Assembly (NCBI RefSeq): GCF_023065955.2
Contig: NW_026622808.1
Location: forward strand, 33,182,475 to 33,246,474
DNA: 64,000 nucleotides
Direction: 5' to 3'
Origin: Ursus arctos
Taxonomy: Eukaryota; Chordata; Mammalia; Carnivora; Ursidae
Under the pieces are notes generated by a model. That model did no database searches. It saw only the letters and a list, made by a program, of their open reading frames with translations, and was not told the origin of the DNA. Numbering within the stretch: the first letter of the stretch is position 1; every line of letters starts with the position of its first letter. The position numbers and the translations under genes were made by a program. Below, one piece after another: positions 33,181 to 45,722 of this stretch.

Positions 33181-34959
33181 CTGATTCCTTTTTTGACATT
33201 TCATAGTTGGTATGTATATTCTTGGCTTTGTCAATGTAAATCAGTCCTCCTAATGGGAAATTCAGCTGGACTTGTTTATGTTAGTTGGGTTTTTCTAGAC
33301 TAGCTTGAACAGAGGGCTGCTCATCCTCATTTGCCTAAATAAATATTGCTGTGTAATTGTTATAAAAGCAGGGCTTAGTATAGACATTACAATTGACTTG
33401 AACAGTTAAGGGCCATGTTTATCAGCATCTCTGAGTCAGCTTTTTTAGGAGCAGAGACTAAAACATACTGGATATTATTCATTAGGGCTTTGTTTTCTGT
33501 ACATTGTTCCCCCTTAAGCTCCTGTTAGCTTTTATCACAGATACTTTTTTGGGTAATAGGCAATCATATGATTAATGAATATGAAGAAGAACTGAAATTT
33601 TAATGTTACCTTTATAGATTTCCTTCTTTCCCTGTTCTCATCCTACTCAGCTGCCAACAAACAAACAAACCTATAAGGAGCATTCACATTTTTATGAGAA
33701 ATCTATACATTTAGGTAGGTTAGGAAATGGAGTAAAATATGCTTTTTCGTAGTCATATGAATAAGCACAAAGACCCATCAGCCCACCAGACTTTTTCCTA
33801 GCATGTGGCGTTAGAAGAAAAAGGTAATAAAAACATTTTTTACTCCTTAGGTCAGACCCTGTCTATGGGACTGTTAACACCGAGTTTACCATCTTAATGA
33901 TTCCAAATGGTTCCTAGCAATTCTGAATGCAAGGTTGGTTGGTCGTTTTCAGAATGTTTAGGTCTGTGGGTGGAATAGGTCTACTAGAACTTACTCTGTG
34001 AATTATAAAATTACATTTGAGGAATTAAAAAGAAATCCCCAATTATCCCACTATAACAATACAACCACTGTAACCATGTTCATGTACAGTTGTGTTGCAT
34101 TACATCATTTTCAGATTTCTGTATATTCACCTGTGCTTGCTCAACCCCTCTCCCTGACCCCATCTTCCCTCTCATGGAGTGAGCATGAGAGGCGGGATGT
34201 GACTCAGTCCTGGCTTCGGTTAGTCTCTGTCTCCCAAGTTTCCCTAAGTGTGAGCATTCACTGTGCTAGCTGTGATTCTGTTATTTAAAGTGATATGTTT
34301 TTCATACATTATGGCCCTTAAATGCAAGCCAGCCTCTTCATCTGGTGTCAACCAAAAGAAAAGCGATCTGTTGCGACGCTGGAGGAAAAACTGGCAGTGT
34401 TGGACTTAACCTATATTGAGAGATGGTATGTTGTTCTTCACGTTGGGGTGTTCAAGTATGATTTTGACAATGCATGGTTTTCATCTCATATGCGGACTTT
34501 TATCTCTAACCTCTGAGTTAGATATGACTTCATAGTATTTAATTTCAGTTCTTTTTCCTATGCACATTTTATATAATTGTCCTTGTTTTTAAAGCTTTTA
34601 AAATATGCTATATTAAATAACGCATATCAAGTATCTTACTGTATTGTAATTTTTATAGCTATCATTATAAGACTTTTGGGTTTTTGTCTTTGCAGAAGAC
34701 TTTTGGTAGCCAGTAGAGCAGTCCATGAGCATGAATGCTTTCTAACTTGCATACTTGGGTCCACACACAAGGTTCTGCTATAGGTATTTTAGAATAGGGG
34801 TAACTGGTGTGCTGCAGATTTCTGTATTTCTTAACTATAGACATGGTCTTATCTGTCTGTGCTCAGGCTTGTGGGATCCTTTCTGTGATTGGGCTTAGTA
34901 AAGTTCAGAATTCAGATTACTTATATTAGTCTAGGATTTTATTAAAAGGTGAGAGGCTA

Positions 34960-35205
34960 TCAGTGTAGCAGTTAACAGCATCGGTTTGAATCTGGACTGC
35001 CTGGCTCTGAGCCCATAGTGCTACTTACCACTGAGGTGATTTTGAGCAAATTACTTATTCTTTCTTTGCCTGCTTCCCCATGGGTAAAATGAGGTTAATA
35101 GTTTTTACCTCATAGGGTATTCTTGTGAGGATTTAATTAGTGTACATAAAGTGTTCGGAATGCAGCCCTGCACCAACAAGTGCTATATAAGTATTACTTA
35201 GCGTT
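34960..35205 (+). repeat. MIR, sense
   Basis: gcagttaacagcatcggttt, ggactgcctggctctgagcc, gggtaaaatgaggttaatag, ctcatagggtattcttgtg follow the MIR core in order. Confidence 0.88.
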
Positions 35206-35913
35206 GTTGTCCATTTGGACAATTCCTGAAATCCTTGTATAATTGTGAGTCTTAGACACACAAAATGCCTCAGATCAAGACTGGGTACCTTTTTTTTTTT
35301 TTTTAAGTTTCAGGTATTATAATTAAACCTTAAATTTTTGTTATTATTTAATAGCTAAAGTTTCGGGCAGAAGAAATTGATTGTTGGGCTTGTGGATTTA
35401 ATATTTAAGCTGAAATACATTGTTAATATATGTATTGCAGAGTTGATGTATAGAGATGCTCATAATATCTCTTGCGAACTGTATCTTTTCCTTCCCAGTG
35501 ACTGTAGTATCAAAATCTTGTTTGTTCTTTAGTAAAGTATGAATGTCGTCATAAATCTCTCTTTCTCTTTGTCCACAGATTCTGTGTGCTCCTCTGGGCC
35601 ACAGTAGTTAACTCTTTAAGTACAGAAAGGAAACTCAGGGCTTTTCCAATGTGGTGTTAGTTCCCCGTGTTTTTCAGTTTGGCAGCTGTAGAGAGGGTTG
35701 CTTTCCACATACCCGGACCTTGATATGTTCTGTAGATGTAACCGGCACACTTGAGAGTATATCTGCTTGTTCCGTGGCTATGCGTTTCTGATGGTGGACA
35801 TGCAGTATGAGTGTTTGCAGTAGATATTTGCTGATAAAAGGCACCTTAGTTGCTTCTGCTATGCTACAGTGTTTTCCAAGAACAGAGCACTTTACAAAAG
35901 GCAGAATGTTTTC

Positions 35914-36065
35914 TTTCTTTCTTTTTTCAACTTATTTTTTTAAGCGGGCTCCACACCCAGCATGGAACCCATTGACGGGGCTTGAACTCACAACCCTGAT
36001 GAGATCAAGACCTGACCTGAGATCAAGAGTCAGATGCTTAACTGACTGAGCCACCCAGGGGTCCC
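35914..36065 (-). mobile_element. Short SINEC-type element, antisense
   Basis: ctccacacccagcatggaacc to gagccacccaggggtcccc; flanks gcagaatgttttct repeated on both sides (from 35901 and 36071). Confidence 0.85.
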
Positions 36066-37793
36066 CAAAATGCAGAATGTTTTCTGTAGGAGAAGTTCAC
36101 TGGGTTTGATCAAGAAAATCCACTTGAAAGGAATTAACTAACAAAACAATTTCTGTTGTTAATAGGCTATGCATAAATATATATACTGTTTCTTTAAAGT
36201 AGTTTCATTTCTTCAAGTAGTCAGTAGTCAATAGTTTGAAGAGTTCAAATCAGAGGAGACTGATTTTGTTGTAAATTTAAGTAGAGGTGGCAGTGGTTAG
36301 TTTTAATCCGTGTTGGTCAAAGCTGTAAAATCAAATAGAAAATCTCTCTCTCAGCCTAAGGTGATGCTGGGATTTCTAGTAGATTTGTTTTCCTCTTCCT
36401 GGTCATTTCCTAAAATTCTAAGCAATCAGCCTGTACCATTGTAACATTGGAGTATTTAACTTGGAGTATTTAACAAGTCTGAAGTCACAGTTTTATTATT
36501 ATCATAATAAAACATTTCAGGTCATTCATTCCATGTGACAAGGAATCCAACCCATCTCACCAAATTTGGCCTGTTTAAGTTATATTTTCTGTTGCTCTAG
36601 TTTTTGTTTGTTTTGTTTTTATTTTTTTGGTCTTTGATACCTTGATTTAATGATACTTAGTTTCCTATTGTTATATATACTCTGTGCTTAAAATTGGCCT
36701 GGGTTTTGTTTTGTTTCTCTTCCCCTGAGTTTTATTTCTCATCTCAACAAATTGCATCTTTTTCTTGCTGTTCACTTGCACAGCATCACTCCTAAAGATG
36801 AGCTTCTTTATCCTGCGAGGCAGTGGAGGAAGCATGGAAGCCATTTGTGAAGCATTGCATTGCCAAGTGTGTTTTCGTAGTAATGTGGTGCCCGAATCCG
36901 GGAAATTATAGGATGGGTTAGTATTAGAACTCAGCAGCCTGTAAATCCCATGAGTTCCCAATCTCGTGGGTCGTGAGAGTTGCAAATGACACTTGCTTAG
37001 GAGAAAGGTGAAGGGTGTTCCATAACTCTAATGGTTTATACAATTCTTGAACATGTACTGATTGATAACCACTGCTGTCTCTCCCCCAGCCTACTCTGCC
37101 TCCAGTCTTTGTGCACAAGCACAGTTTTGGACCCAGCTATTTGTACTTATTTATGCTTTTACACCTTCTTCCTTTCATAAAGATTTAAGCTGGTTTATGA
37201 CTTGAGTTGAAACAAGGAAAAAAGAGGAGACCTGAAATGGTCTGTCCCCTGCCAACCAGAAGCCTCCTGTGGTATCCAAACAGAATAGTTGCCTCAGTCT
37301 GTCAGCACTTCTGTCTTTGAAGGTGGTTTCTGCTTGAAAAGTGGTGACTATTAGCATAGCTTTGGGATAATTGCTTCTCCTTCCTGTCTCGGGATACTTT
37401 TTTTTTTTTTTTTCCAGATACTTTCCTGTTCTTGTTGACTTTGTTTTTCCAGAAGATTCAGCCTGTGGTGAAATGTTCTGGGTCCCCACTTGAACTTTCT
37501 GTGGGATTACCTAATTCTGGGGCACCCTCACCAGACCATCAGTGCTAAAGAGGGCAAATCTTCTTGGTTAATAGAAAAAGCCATTTTGGAATGACTCTCA
37601 AAGCCCAGAAACATCCAGATTTTCCTTCAGTACTTTTTTCTGTTTGGGGTAGCAGCTTTGCCTAGTATAGGGGAGGGAGGGGCTAGTTGGGAGGGCTTGT
37701 GTTAAGGGGTTCAGAAACAGGGGATTTAAGTGTGTCTTTTGTGTTTGCAAGGCACTAACACCACTCCCGTCTGTATTTAAATGCTGTCCCCAG

Positions 37794-37867
37794 GTTACGA
37801 CTATGGCTATGTCTGCGTGGAGTTTTCACTCTTGGAAGATGCCATCGGATGCATGGAGGCCAACCAG
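37794..37867 (+). CDS. RBM6: RBM6 exon 6, RRM1 RNP1 strand
   Basis: Seventy-four nt, completing Gly495 through Gln519. The peptide reads YDYGYVCVEF then SLLEDAIGCMEANQ. The first part is the RNP1 strand of RRM1 with aromatics at the RNA-contact positions, and the second is helix 2. Acceptor gctgtccccag|GT is acceptable but its tract is short. Donor AACCAG|gttgct departs from gtragt at several positions. The exon is isolated by a 17,189-nt intron upstream and at least 26,133 nt downstream. Its skipping shifts the frame. Exon-6-skipped RBM6 transcripts are reported in human as far as I recall. Confidence 0.95.
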
Positions 37868-40159
37868 GTTGCTTTATACTTCGGTCAAATGATGCTGGAA
37901 GGATATATTTTTTTATGTATGGGGAGGGAGGGTTTCAAATGATTGAACTTTGGAAAGGTACCAGAAATCTGTATTTGGAGCATACCACATTCCAACCAGA
38001 AAGCGGTTGTGAGGAGAAACTTTAGAAGAAGCTGGGAAGGTTTCTCTACAAGAGTTAATGGACACAAGTGTATTTTAAAAACTAGAGCCCAGTTGCAGTT
38101 GGACTAGATGACAAAGACAGTAGATAGGAAAAAATGACAGGTTTGGAGTGTGACTGATAAGGAGATCCTAATGCAAAGAATGATCCTTGACTGTCTGTGA
38201 TCTCAAGGATCTGCCTGGCACAGGAATTCTAGGTCAGTACTTATATCTAGACCTAGGGTGAAGACAACTGATGGCAACTCCTGTGGCGCTCAGGTCCTGC
38301 CTGCATGTGCTGCTTTCTCAAGAGGGCCATCTGGGAGGAGAAAGGAGTGCTTGTTCGTGTGTATTGCATTCATCATGGTTCTTTACAAATTGGAGTTTTG
38401 TACTCAATTCTTGGCTACATATAGTCAGAGCTGGTGAATCTGAATCTATACTTACCTTATGTTTGAAACATCTAGATGTATTCAGTTTGCCACCTAGAAG
38501 TGTCATTTGGACTTTTAATTGAACTCTGCCTGATAGTTTTGGAAGGAATTATGAAGTGGATAGAATCCTTCTTGTCACGGTGTTTCCTTGGGGAAAGTTA
38601 TTTTCTTTGCGTGTTTTAGTTCCTTCATCTGTCAAGTGGGAGAAAGAAGCTTAATGATACAGTTTGATTTTTATGTATCCACTGCTTATACTTGATTGTG
38701 AATGCAGTGTGCTCTTAAGGGTAAGAGCCCTGAAGGCTCTGCCAGAGAAGGGTAGTATTGCATGAGAACTCTTCCTCTCTTAGAGCCCGATGCCCTTTCG
38801 TCAGCTTTGTTCCATTCAGCATGGCCCATTACACTAAACCTTCTCCCTTCTTTAGCCATGTTCTCCCCTTATGGCTATGGAAATGACATGCTGTAAATCC
38901 TTTGGGAGCGAGCACTAATTAGAGGAAATTTGACGTATCCATACCTATTGTTAGTAGTATAAATACTGTTAGATCCTCAGATAATGACTGGATTAAGACC
39001 ATACCCCTTGACAGAGTTCTTGTTGACTGATTTGTTCATTTTCCGTCATTAAGCCAGTCATTTAATAGATATTAATTATGTATCAGAACCTGTGCCACCT
39101 ACCAATATTTTGAGAGAAGAGTTAAGGTCCCAGTCTTTATGCTTATGGTTGATTCTATTCAGACTGTCCTAATTTGAGAACACTCATTTAATTCATGAAC
39201 ATCTTGTTACCAGTGATTAATCATTAAGTCCTTCGGCACGTGCTAAATAATACTATGAGTGGTGGAAACATAAACGGAGGAGCCGTGGCACATGCCATGC
39301 CATTCTCTTTTGTACCATTCTCCTGACTGTGTGTTTCTCATAGAGGGGCGTTACTTTTTATCAGAGCTTTTGATCTTCGATCTTGAAAAATAACCGTATT
39401 GTGTTTTAACTCCCTGTTCCCTCGGTCCCAACAAAAAATCCTGTCTGAAGATTATAGCCCCTTAAAGAGAAGTGTTAAATAGAACGAGGACAGCCTTCTT
39501 TAAAAATAAGGAGGGTTTCTTTTGGGGCCATATCTGGAAAAATGTTCATTTACACAAGCAGTATTGAGGGGGTATGGCCTTTCGACATGTCTGCTCCCAC
39601 CCTTCCCACACATTCTGTGAACATTCTTAGGGCTCCCAGATCCCTGTTGACCGACCCCTGCCCGGTAAATAAGACACCAGAACAGAAGACGAGCTGTGCC
39701 AAAATTCTTTCAGGGTGAAATAGGATGTTTTAACAGGTAGCTATCCTTATGCATATGTACCATAAGGTACTCTGTGTAGAAGTACAAATAAGGAGCTTAG
39801 ACCAAGAAAGGTGACAGACATTATGTGGTATTCATAGATCCCATGGGGTGTTCTCTCAAATTCCAAATTTTTCTATGATCTCATTTTTAATATTCACTGG
39901 AATAATTCCTTAAGAAGGTAGCACCATATCCTTCTTTAGTCAACCTCCTTTCCTAGCTTTTTATTCTTCCCCTAGTAATGGGACGCAGGGCATACTGCTA
40001 GCACTGCCACACAACAGAATCCTCTCCCTGAGCTGTATAGATTTCATGACCCACTCGGCACCCTTCTCATAATCTTTACCACAACGCAGGATGTGTGCAA
40101 GTCATTTTGATGGAAAGACTTTTGAGAATGGGATCTCCAGGGGACTGTTGTACCTAGGT

Positions 40160-40320
40160 AGTATAGCATAGCAAAAAGGAGTGTCGGTTCTGCAGTCAGA
40201 TGTTACTTCCTAGCTGGGCTGTCTCTGGCAGGTTTCTTTACCTCTCTCAGCCTCAGTTCCCTCTGTCACCAGTACCTCATGGGGCTCTGGTGTGGACTAA
40301 ATGAGATCATACATTCATGA
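40160..40320 (+). repeat. MIR, sense
   Basis: tagcatagcaaaaaggagtg, ggtttctttacctctctcag, cctcagttccctctgtcacc. Confidence 0.75.
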
Positions 40321-40575
40321 TTGCCTGCTGTGTGTCAGGCACCTTTCTGGATGCTGGAGATGCTTCCATAGACAAGACATTATATAACTTCTGTCTTAGT
40401 GATAGGAGACAGAGCATAAGCAAGTAGTCAAATACCAGACAATATAATACATGATAGTGCTGAGTTCTGTAAAGATAATGGAGCAGCATGTTAAATGAAT
40501 GCATGATGGGGACAGTGTTACATGGGGTGGTCAGGGAAGCTTCTTGAGGAGTGAGTGACATTGCATTTGGTGAAT
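40290..40575 (+). repeat. Ancient interspersed repeat, unassigned
   Basis: gtgtgtcaggcacctttctgg, gatgctggagatgcttccat, catggggtggtcagggaagc; the same family as 19780-20210. Confidence 0.5.
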
Positions 40576-42489
40576 AATGTGTGCGGGACACTTAGCATAG
40601 GATCTGGTACCTAGTAAGCATTTGAAATTAGATGATCATCTTCTCCCTCTACCTTCTGCATGTCGAGTAATTTCCAATCATAATTCTAGGAAAATAAATT
40701 TATTTTTTTATCTGGATATTCTTTAAGGAAGTGGCTGTGGTTCAAGCTCCCAGTAACAGTACAAAATCTTATGAGAGATGTAAGAATGTGAGAGAAGTCC
40801 TTCTCAGAGTGCATAAAGCAGGTGTTTATGGAAGATGAATGTCTTTGTCTATTCATTCATTCTCCTACCCTCCAGGTTTTACTTATAGACCAAGTTGGTA
40901 CAGATTCTGAGTCACCATCTGCTGGACACCCCTGAGTAGATTCTGTGTATATGCTTCTGAGGAGGTTTCTATCGAATGCTTTGGGTTGAATTTTTTTTTT
41001 TTTTAACAATTCTTTGCTTATCCTGATTCTTGATGTGAAATGTCTTTTTATTTATCATTGCCTGATACTTATAAGTCTAGGCGAAGGGAAGTTTCTGCCA
41101 GCTTGCTTTGTCGGATATTGCGGGATATGTGTGCCTTAGAGAGGTTGTCCTGGGTGATAACCAGGGCCCCTCTATCCCTTTTCCAGTGCCTTCATGGAGG
41201 CATCAGACAGTAGGACGCTCTACAGCAGTGCTGAGCATTGTGGCCAAGAGGGACTCTCAGGACAAAACCTAGCCAGCAGCTGTCTGTCTGGGGAGTTTAT
41301 TTCCATCAGAGGTCTGTCCGCTCATACCTTCACCATCTCTGTCTAGAAGTAGAAAGCCAGCAAACACTGTGAGGCAGGGTTTTTTATTCTACCCCTACTG
41401 GGAAAGGTAGTTCTAGCAGCAGCATATTTGAATATGATGGTGAGTATTATCTCCTTTTGCTGTGTGTGTCCTTGCACTGGGACTTAGGGGAGTAAGAAGC
41501 ATTGTATTAGAGTATCGATCCCTTTCAGTGGTTGCCCAGCCATGAGTACTAGCTCTTTCAAGCTGTTGTCAGTTGGTCTACAGAAATTAGCATTTTATTT
41601 TCTTCCATTTGCAGGTGTGATGTTTGTTGTCTCTTCCCATTCAACTGAATGTTTACTAAAATTCCCTTATAAAGGATAGCTCTGGAAGAAAAATTCATTT
41701 CTCTGGAGTTTTTACTCAACTTTCTGAGCATTGGTGGCCTTCTTTAGCCAAAGATGACTTGGCTGTATGACAGAATCAGCCTGACTTTGTAAAGTGGAAA
41801 GAAAAGATGCCATTATCACCTAACATGAAAATTCTTTCAGACAGTGGCCTTTGCTGGTGCAGAGGGGAATGAACTTTTATGAAACAGTGTTTATGTGTCA
41901 ACAAAGTTAAGAGAATTTGGGTTTTTGAAGATACCAGGATGTCCAGGGTGGTTCTGAAGATAATATGAAGGAAGCCAAATCTGAAATGGTATCTGCCTTT
42001 GTGATTAAAATGAGATCAAAAGGGAAAGCTTATGTTTTGGGGGTGGGAAGACTATTTGTGAGGCCATGGTGGAAAAAATAGGTGAAGACCTAGTTTGTTG
42101 GAATGTTATTCAAGTTGATAGCATTACTGTATGAAACACTTCAGTATTTAGGTTATGTGCATTCCAAGTAACGAAAAAATAGTAATCTTATAAATTCCTG
42201 CAAGGTTGTGTTGTTGCCTAAAACCCACACCCCAAAACCACTTTCCTGAAGAGAATGTGGCACCCCAGCCAGAGCTCAGCTGAATAACTTGTGTCTTGAG
42301 TTATGCCATTCTTCCTGGAAACTTCAATTTCAGTACCTTCTCCTGATTGCCCTCAGTAGAGGTTATTGGTGGGAAATAGAAAGGAAAATGCATTCTAAAA
42401 TGAGTGTCAATCAGTAATTACTGAAGATTCTTGCTCTCGTAATTTAAGAGAATTACCTGTCTAGTAATTGAGTCCTGAGTGGCATGAGG

Positions 42490-42705
42490 CAGTATATCCT
42501 AGTAATTAAATACATGGAGGCAGACTGCCTGGGGTTGCATTCCTGTTCTGTCACCTTTCTCAGTGTGATTTGGACAAGTGGCTAAACATGTCTGTGTCCC
42601 AGCGTCCTCTCACACATCTAGGGATTAAATGAGTTAACCCATGTAGGGTGGTTAGAACTGGGCCTGGCGTACACTGAACATTGAGTCTGTATTTGCTTTT
42701 ATCAC
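42490..42705 (+). repeat. MIR, sense
   Basis: cctagtaattaaatacatgg, cagactgcctggggttgcat, gggattaaatgagttaaccc. Confidence 0.8.
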
Positions 42706-43006
42706 AACAACTCCGCATCGGACTGAACAAGAAGGTCTTAAGCTACAGCAGCTTCAGTTGTGACTTCATGGGTATCTGGCTAAAAAGGGATTTGGTGGCA
42801 GTACCCAGAAGGATTATTTTTGTGTCAACAGTATTTCCCATTTAGCCTCTTGATTGGGACTGATTCTCAGGGGACTGCTTCCAGGTCTCTAGGAGCTTCT
42901 GCTGTGTTAGCTGTCGAACCTTAAATTCTCCCAAGAGAAAGAGCCGGATATACCACATGGGGGACATGGAGTATGGTTAGACCACACTAGGAATCTAGCC
43001 TGTGGC

Positions 43007-43209
43007 TTTTTTTTTTTTTTAATATTTTATTTATTTACTAAAGAGAGAGAAAATGAATGAGCGAGGAGAGCACAAGTGGGGGAAGGGGCAGAGGGAGAAG
43101 CAGACACCACACTGAGCAGGGAGCCTGATGCAGGTCTCCAATCCCAGGACCCTAGGATCATGACCTGAGCCAAAGGCCGATGTTTAACCGACTGAGCCAC
43201 CCAGGTGCC
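43007..43209 (-). mobile_element. SINEC copy, antisense
   Basis: 13-bp perfect duplication tctagcctgtggc at 42994-43006 and 43210-43222. First SINEC right of the SINE-free block around exon 6. Confidence 0.92.
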
Positions 43210-43344
43210 TCTAGCCTGTGGCCTTGAAACCCTAAGCTCTGATGTCCAGGCCCTGGCTTTACCATATCTCAGACTTTCTGCAGTAATTATAAGAGGTGCT
43301 CTAAACTGGATTCAGTTCAATTTTCTTGAATCATTTGGCAGGTT

Positions 43345-43529
43345 GTTTTGTTTTGCTTTTAGAGAGTGCGTGCATATGTGGGCAAGGGGGATGTGCGGGG
43401 GGCGGGGGGCGGGGGGGATCCACACCCAGCGCAGGGCCTGATGCAGAGTTCAGTATCGCGACACCAAGATCATGACCTGAGCTGAAATCAAGAGTTGGGT
43501 GCTTAACGACTGAGCCACCCAGGTGCCCC
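43345..43529 (-). mobile_element. SINEC copy with G-rich core
   Basis: Flanks tcatttggcaggtt and tcatttgtcagttt. Contains four G-runs of 5, 6, 6 and 7 at 43386-43417. Confidence 0.88.
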
Positions 43530-43597
43530 TCATTTGTCAGTTTTAAGGGGGAACTTCCAGTGTGTCTCTTATGATGAGGTTTATAATTATTTTTGTC

Positions 43598-43632
43598 ATA
43601 TATATATGTGCATATATATATACGTATATATC
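43598..43632. repeat. AT/TA microsatellite
   Basis: Two (AT)n tracts separated by gtgc and acgt; largely palindromic. Confidence 0.8.
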
Positions 43633-43951
43633 ATGGTTCATTTCTATGGATTGAAGGAGTTTAGTTCTTGTTCAGAATTTCAGTATTTCAGTCTTGTTCT
43701 TTGATGTTGTACCTCCTCTTTCAACTGGTATTTTTAGTTAATATCTGTACTTTTTGTAAAAATGGGGTTGTGTGACGTGCTAATTTCCAGTTTTGTGGCC
43801 TTTTGGAACTTGATTACAGACAGTTATTGAAAAAAAAAAAACAAGCAGAATATGTATAATTCTAATTAACTATCTAAGGGGTTATACAAAGGCATGGTTC
43901 AGTTTGTGATCTTGATTATAACTTTGGTTTATGATTTTGTATACGTCCAGA

Positions 43952-44130
43952 CAGTATTGGGTGTTAGGAGCACTGAGAGGTTTAGAATTCCAGCTTTGTC
44001 ACTTCCTAGTTCGTTTGTAAGTTCTCAGTCTCAGAGTCTCATCTGTAAAGTGAGTACCCACCTCAGAGCAGTCGTGAAATTAATGTATGTGAAGCACTTG
44101 GTACAGTGACCAGCCTGTGTGGGTGCTCAC
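43952..44130 (+). repeat. MIR, sense
   Basis: gttaggagcactgagaggtt, ctcatctgtaaagtgagtac, gtgaagcacttggtacagtg. Confidence 0.75.
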
Positions 44131-44575
44131 TACCAGAAAAGGTACTGAAGAGAGTGGTTGTATAAATACTGGACCCTACTTGGTTGTCTTCCTTTTCCTT
44201 GACTGCTTATTCACCTCTTGGGACTCAGGGATGCCTGAGAAGGGGTAGTGCTGCTTTGGATAGCAGCTAGATCTTTGACAGCCAGTTCTGATGGTACTGT
44301 TGCCCACTGTCTCTATCATGAGACCGGGCTGCCTAGACTGAAAGTGAAGAAGGCTGGGCAGCCTCTCTCCCAACAGTGTCTGCAGGATGAGTGCACAGGC
44401 ATCCAGGCATATGAGGGAGGAGGATTGTGGCCATGCCAGCTCTCCTGGGGGTGGGGAGCCTTCTTTCTGAGCCTAGCATTGCCGGTAGTTCTCCCATCAT
44501 AGAGTTCTCTTAGGCTGCCTGTGGCGCTCAGTGTTATTAGGCATCTTCTCCATCTGAGCTGAACTTGGAGGTTAT

Positions 44576-44790
44576 TATTTTTTAAAGATTTTATTTACTT
44601 ATTTGAGAGAGAGCAGAGCGAGAGAGAGTGAGAGAGAGAGAGAGAGCAAGCACGAATTGGGGGGGAGGAGCAGAAGGGGAAAGAGAAGCAGACTCCCCTC
44701 TGAGCAAGGAGCCCAACACAGGGCTCGTTCCCAGGACCCTGGGATCATGACCCAAGCTGGAGGCAGATGCTTAACCTACTGAGCTCCCTA
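44576..44790 (-). mobile_element. SINEC copy, antisense, long (GA)n
   Basis: 14-bp duplication aacttggaggttat at 44562-44575 and 44791-44804. The head is shortened (gagctcccta). Confidence 0.9.
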
Positions 44791-45146
44791 AACTTGGAGG
44801 TTATAATGTGTCTTTGTGTCTCATTCTCCCCATGCTGAGTGTTCAGGTGCTGTTGTTTTAACTTCTAACTCATTTATGTATGAGATATGTATTATATATA
44901 ATATGTATTTATTTCTTGTTGAGAGTATTGATGATATGATTTTGATAATCATGGATAAGCTTATCTAGATTAATAATTATTTTTAATCTCACAGTGTGAG
45001 GTTAGCAATGCTAATGTTACATACTAATAATGTATATTTTACCAAATTCTGTGACTAATTGAAATTTGTGTTTAATCTGTATAAATGCTATTTCCAAAGG
45101 AAAATAAATAGGAGAGAAAGAAGTTTATCACAAAAAGTAGCTTATT

Positions 45147-45359
45147 GGGGGCACCTGGATGGCTCAGTCAGTTGAGTGTCCAACTCTTGATTTTGGCTCG
45201 GGTCATGATCTCAATTGTGAGATCAAGCACTGCATTGGGATCCACACACAGTGCGGAGTCTGCTTGTTCCTCTCCCTCTGCTCCTCCCCTGGCTTGCACT
45301 CTTTCTGTCTCCCTTTCTCTAAAATAAATAAATAAATAAAATCTTAAAAAAAGAAAAAG
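45147..45359 (+). mobile_element. SINEC copy inside L1
   Basis: Flanks aaaaagtagcttatt (45132-45146) and aaaaagtagattatt (45360-45374). Confidence 0.9.
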
Positions 45360-45590
45360 AAAAAGTAGATTATTGGTTACCAGCCACTTAGGGAGAAATG
45401 CTCTCAAAAGGGAATAGTGAGTGACTGCTAATGGGTAATAGGGTCTCTTTTCAGGGTGATGAAATGTTCTAGAATTAGACAGTAGTGATCATTGACCAAC
45501 CTTGTGAATATACTAAAACCCATTGCATTGTAGAAAGCACAATAAAAGAGTGAATATTATGGTATGCGAACTATATCTCGATTTAAAACA
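45360..45590 (+). mobile_element. LINE-1 3'UTR fragment, sense
   Basis: tgactgctaatgggtaatag, gggtgatgaaatgttctag, gaactatatctcgattta. Confidence 0.8.
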
Positions 45591-45679
45591 AAAAAGTTTT
45601 TAAACTTAGAATGGAAATTACTTCAGGGCCCAGTCCAGTGGGAATGAGTCCAGGTCTAAAATAAAACACAGATTCATTT

Positions 45680-45722
45680 ACCAAAAAAAACCAAAAAACA
45701 AAAACAAAAAACAAAAACTCAC
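45680..45722. repeat. (CAAAA)n-like A-rich tract
   Basis: A-rich run with C interruptions; likely an old retroposon tail. Confidence 0.6.

Larger units (their letters stand above)
20605..37793 (+). other. RBM6: RBM6 intron 5 (17.2 kb)
   Basis: No further exon was found. 20605-22310, 22865-23640, 25875-26712, 27395-28240, 29000-29600, 30117-31040, 33345-34960 and 36080-37790 hold unique-looking intron DNA with no feature I recognise. The remainder is the repeats listed separately. Confidence 0.88.

Noticed and set aside
41250..41275. Candidate for RBM6 exon 7 (a ggacaaa match)
   Set aside because: No splice sites and the flanking codons do not match the expected GTLMIQDKEV continuation.
43381..43420. 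CpG-island promoter at the G-rich patch
   Set aside because: The patch is only about 35 bp, inside a SINE, with almost no CpG around it.
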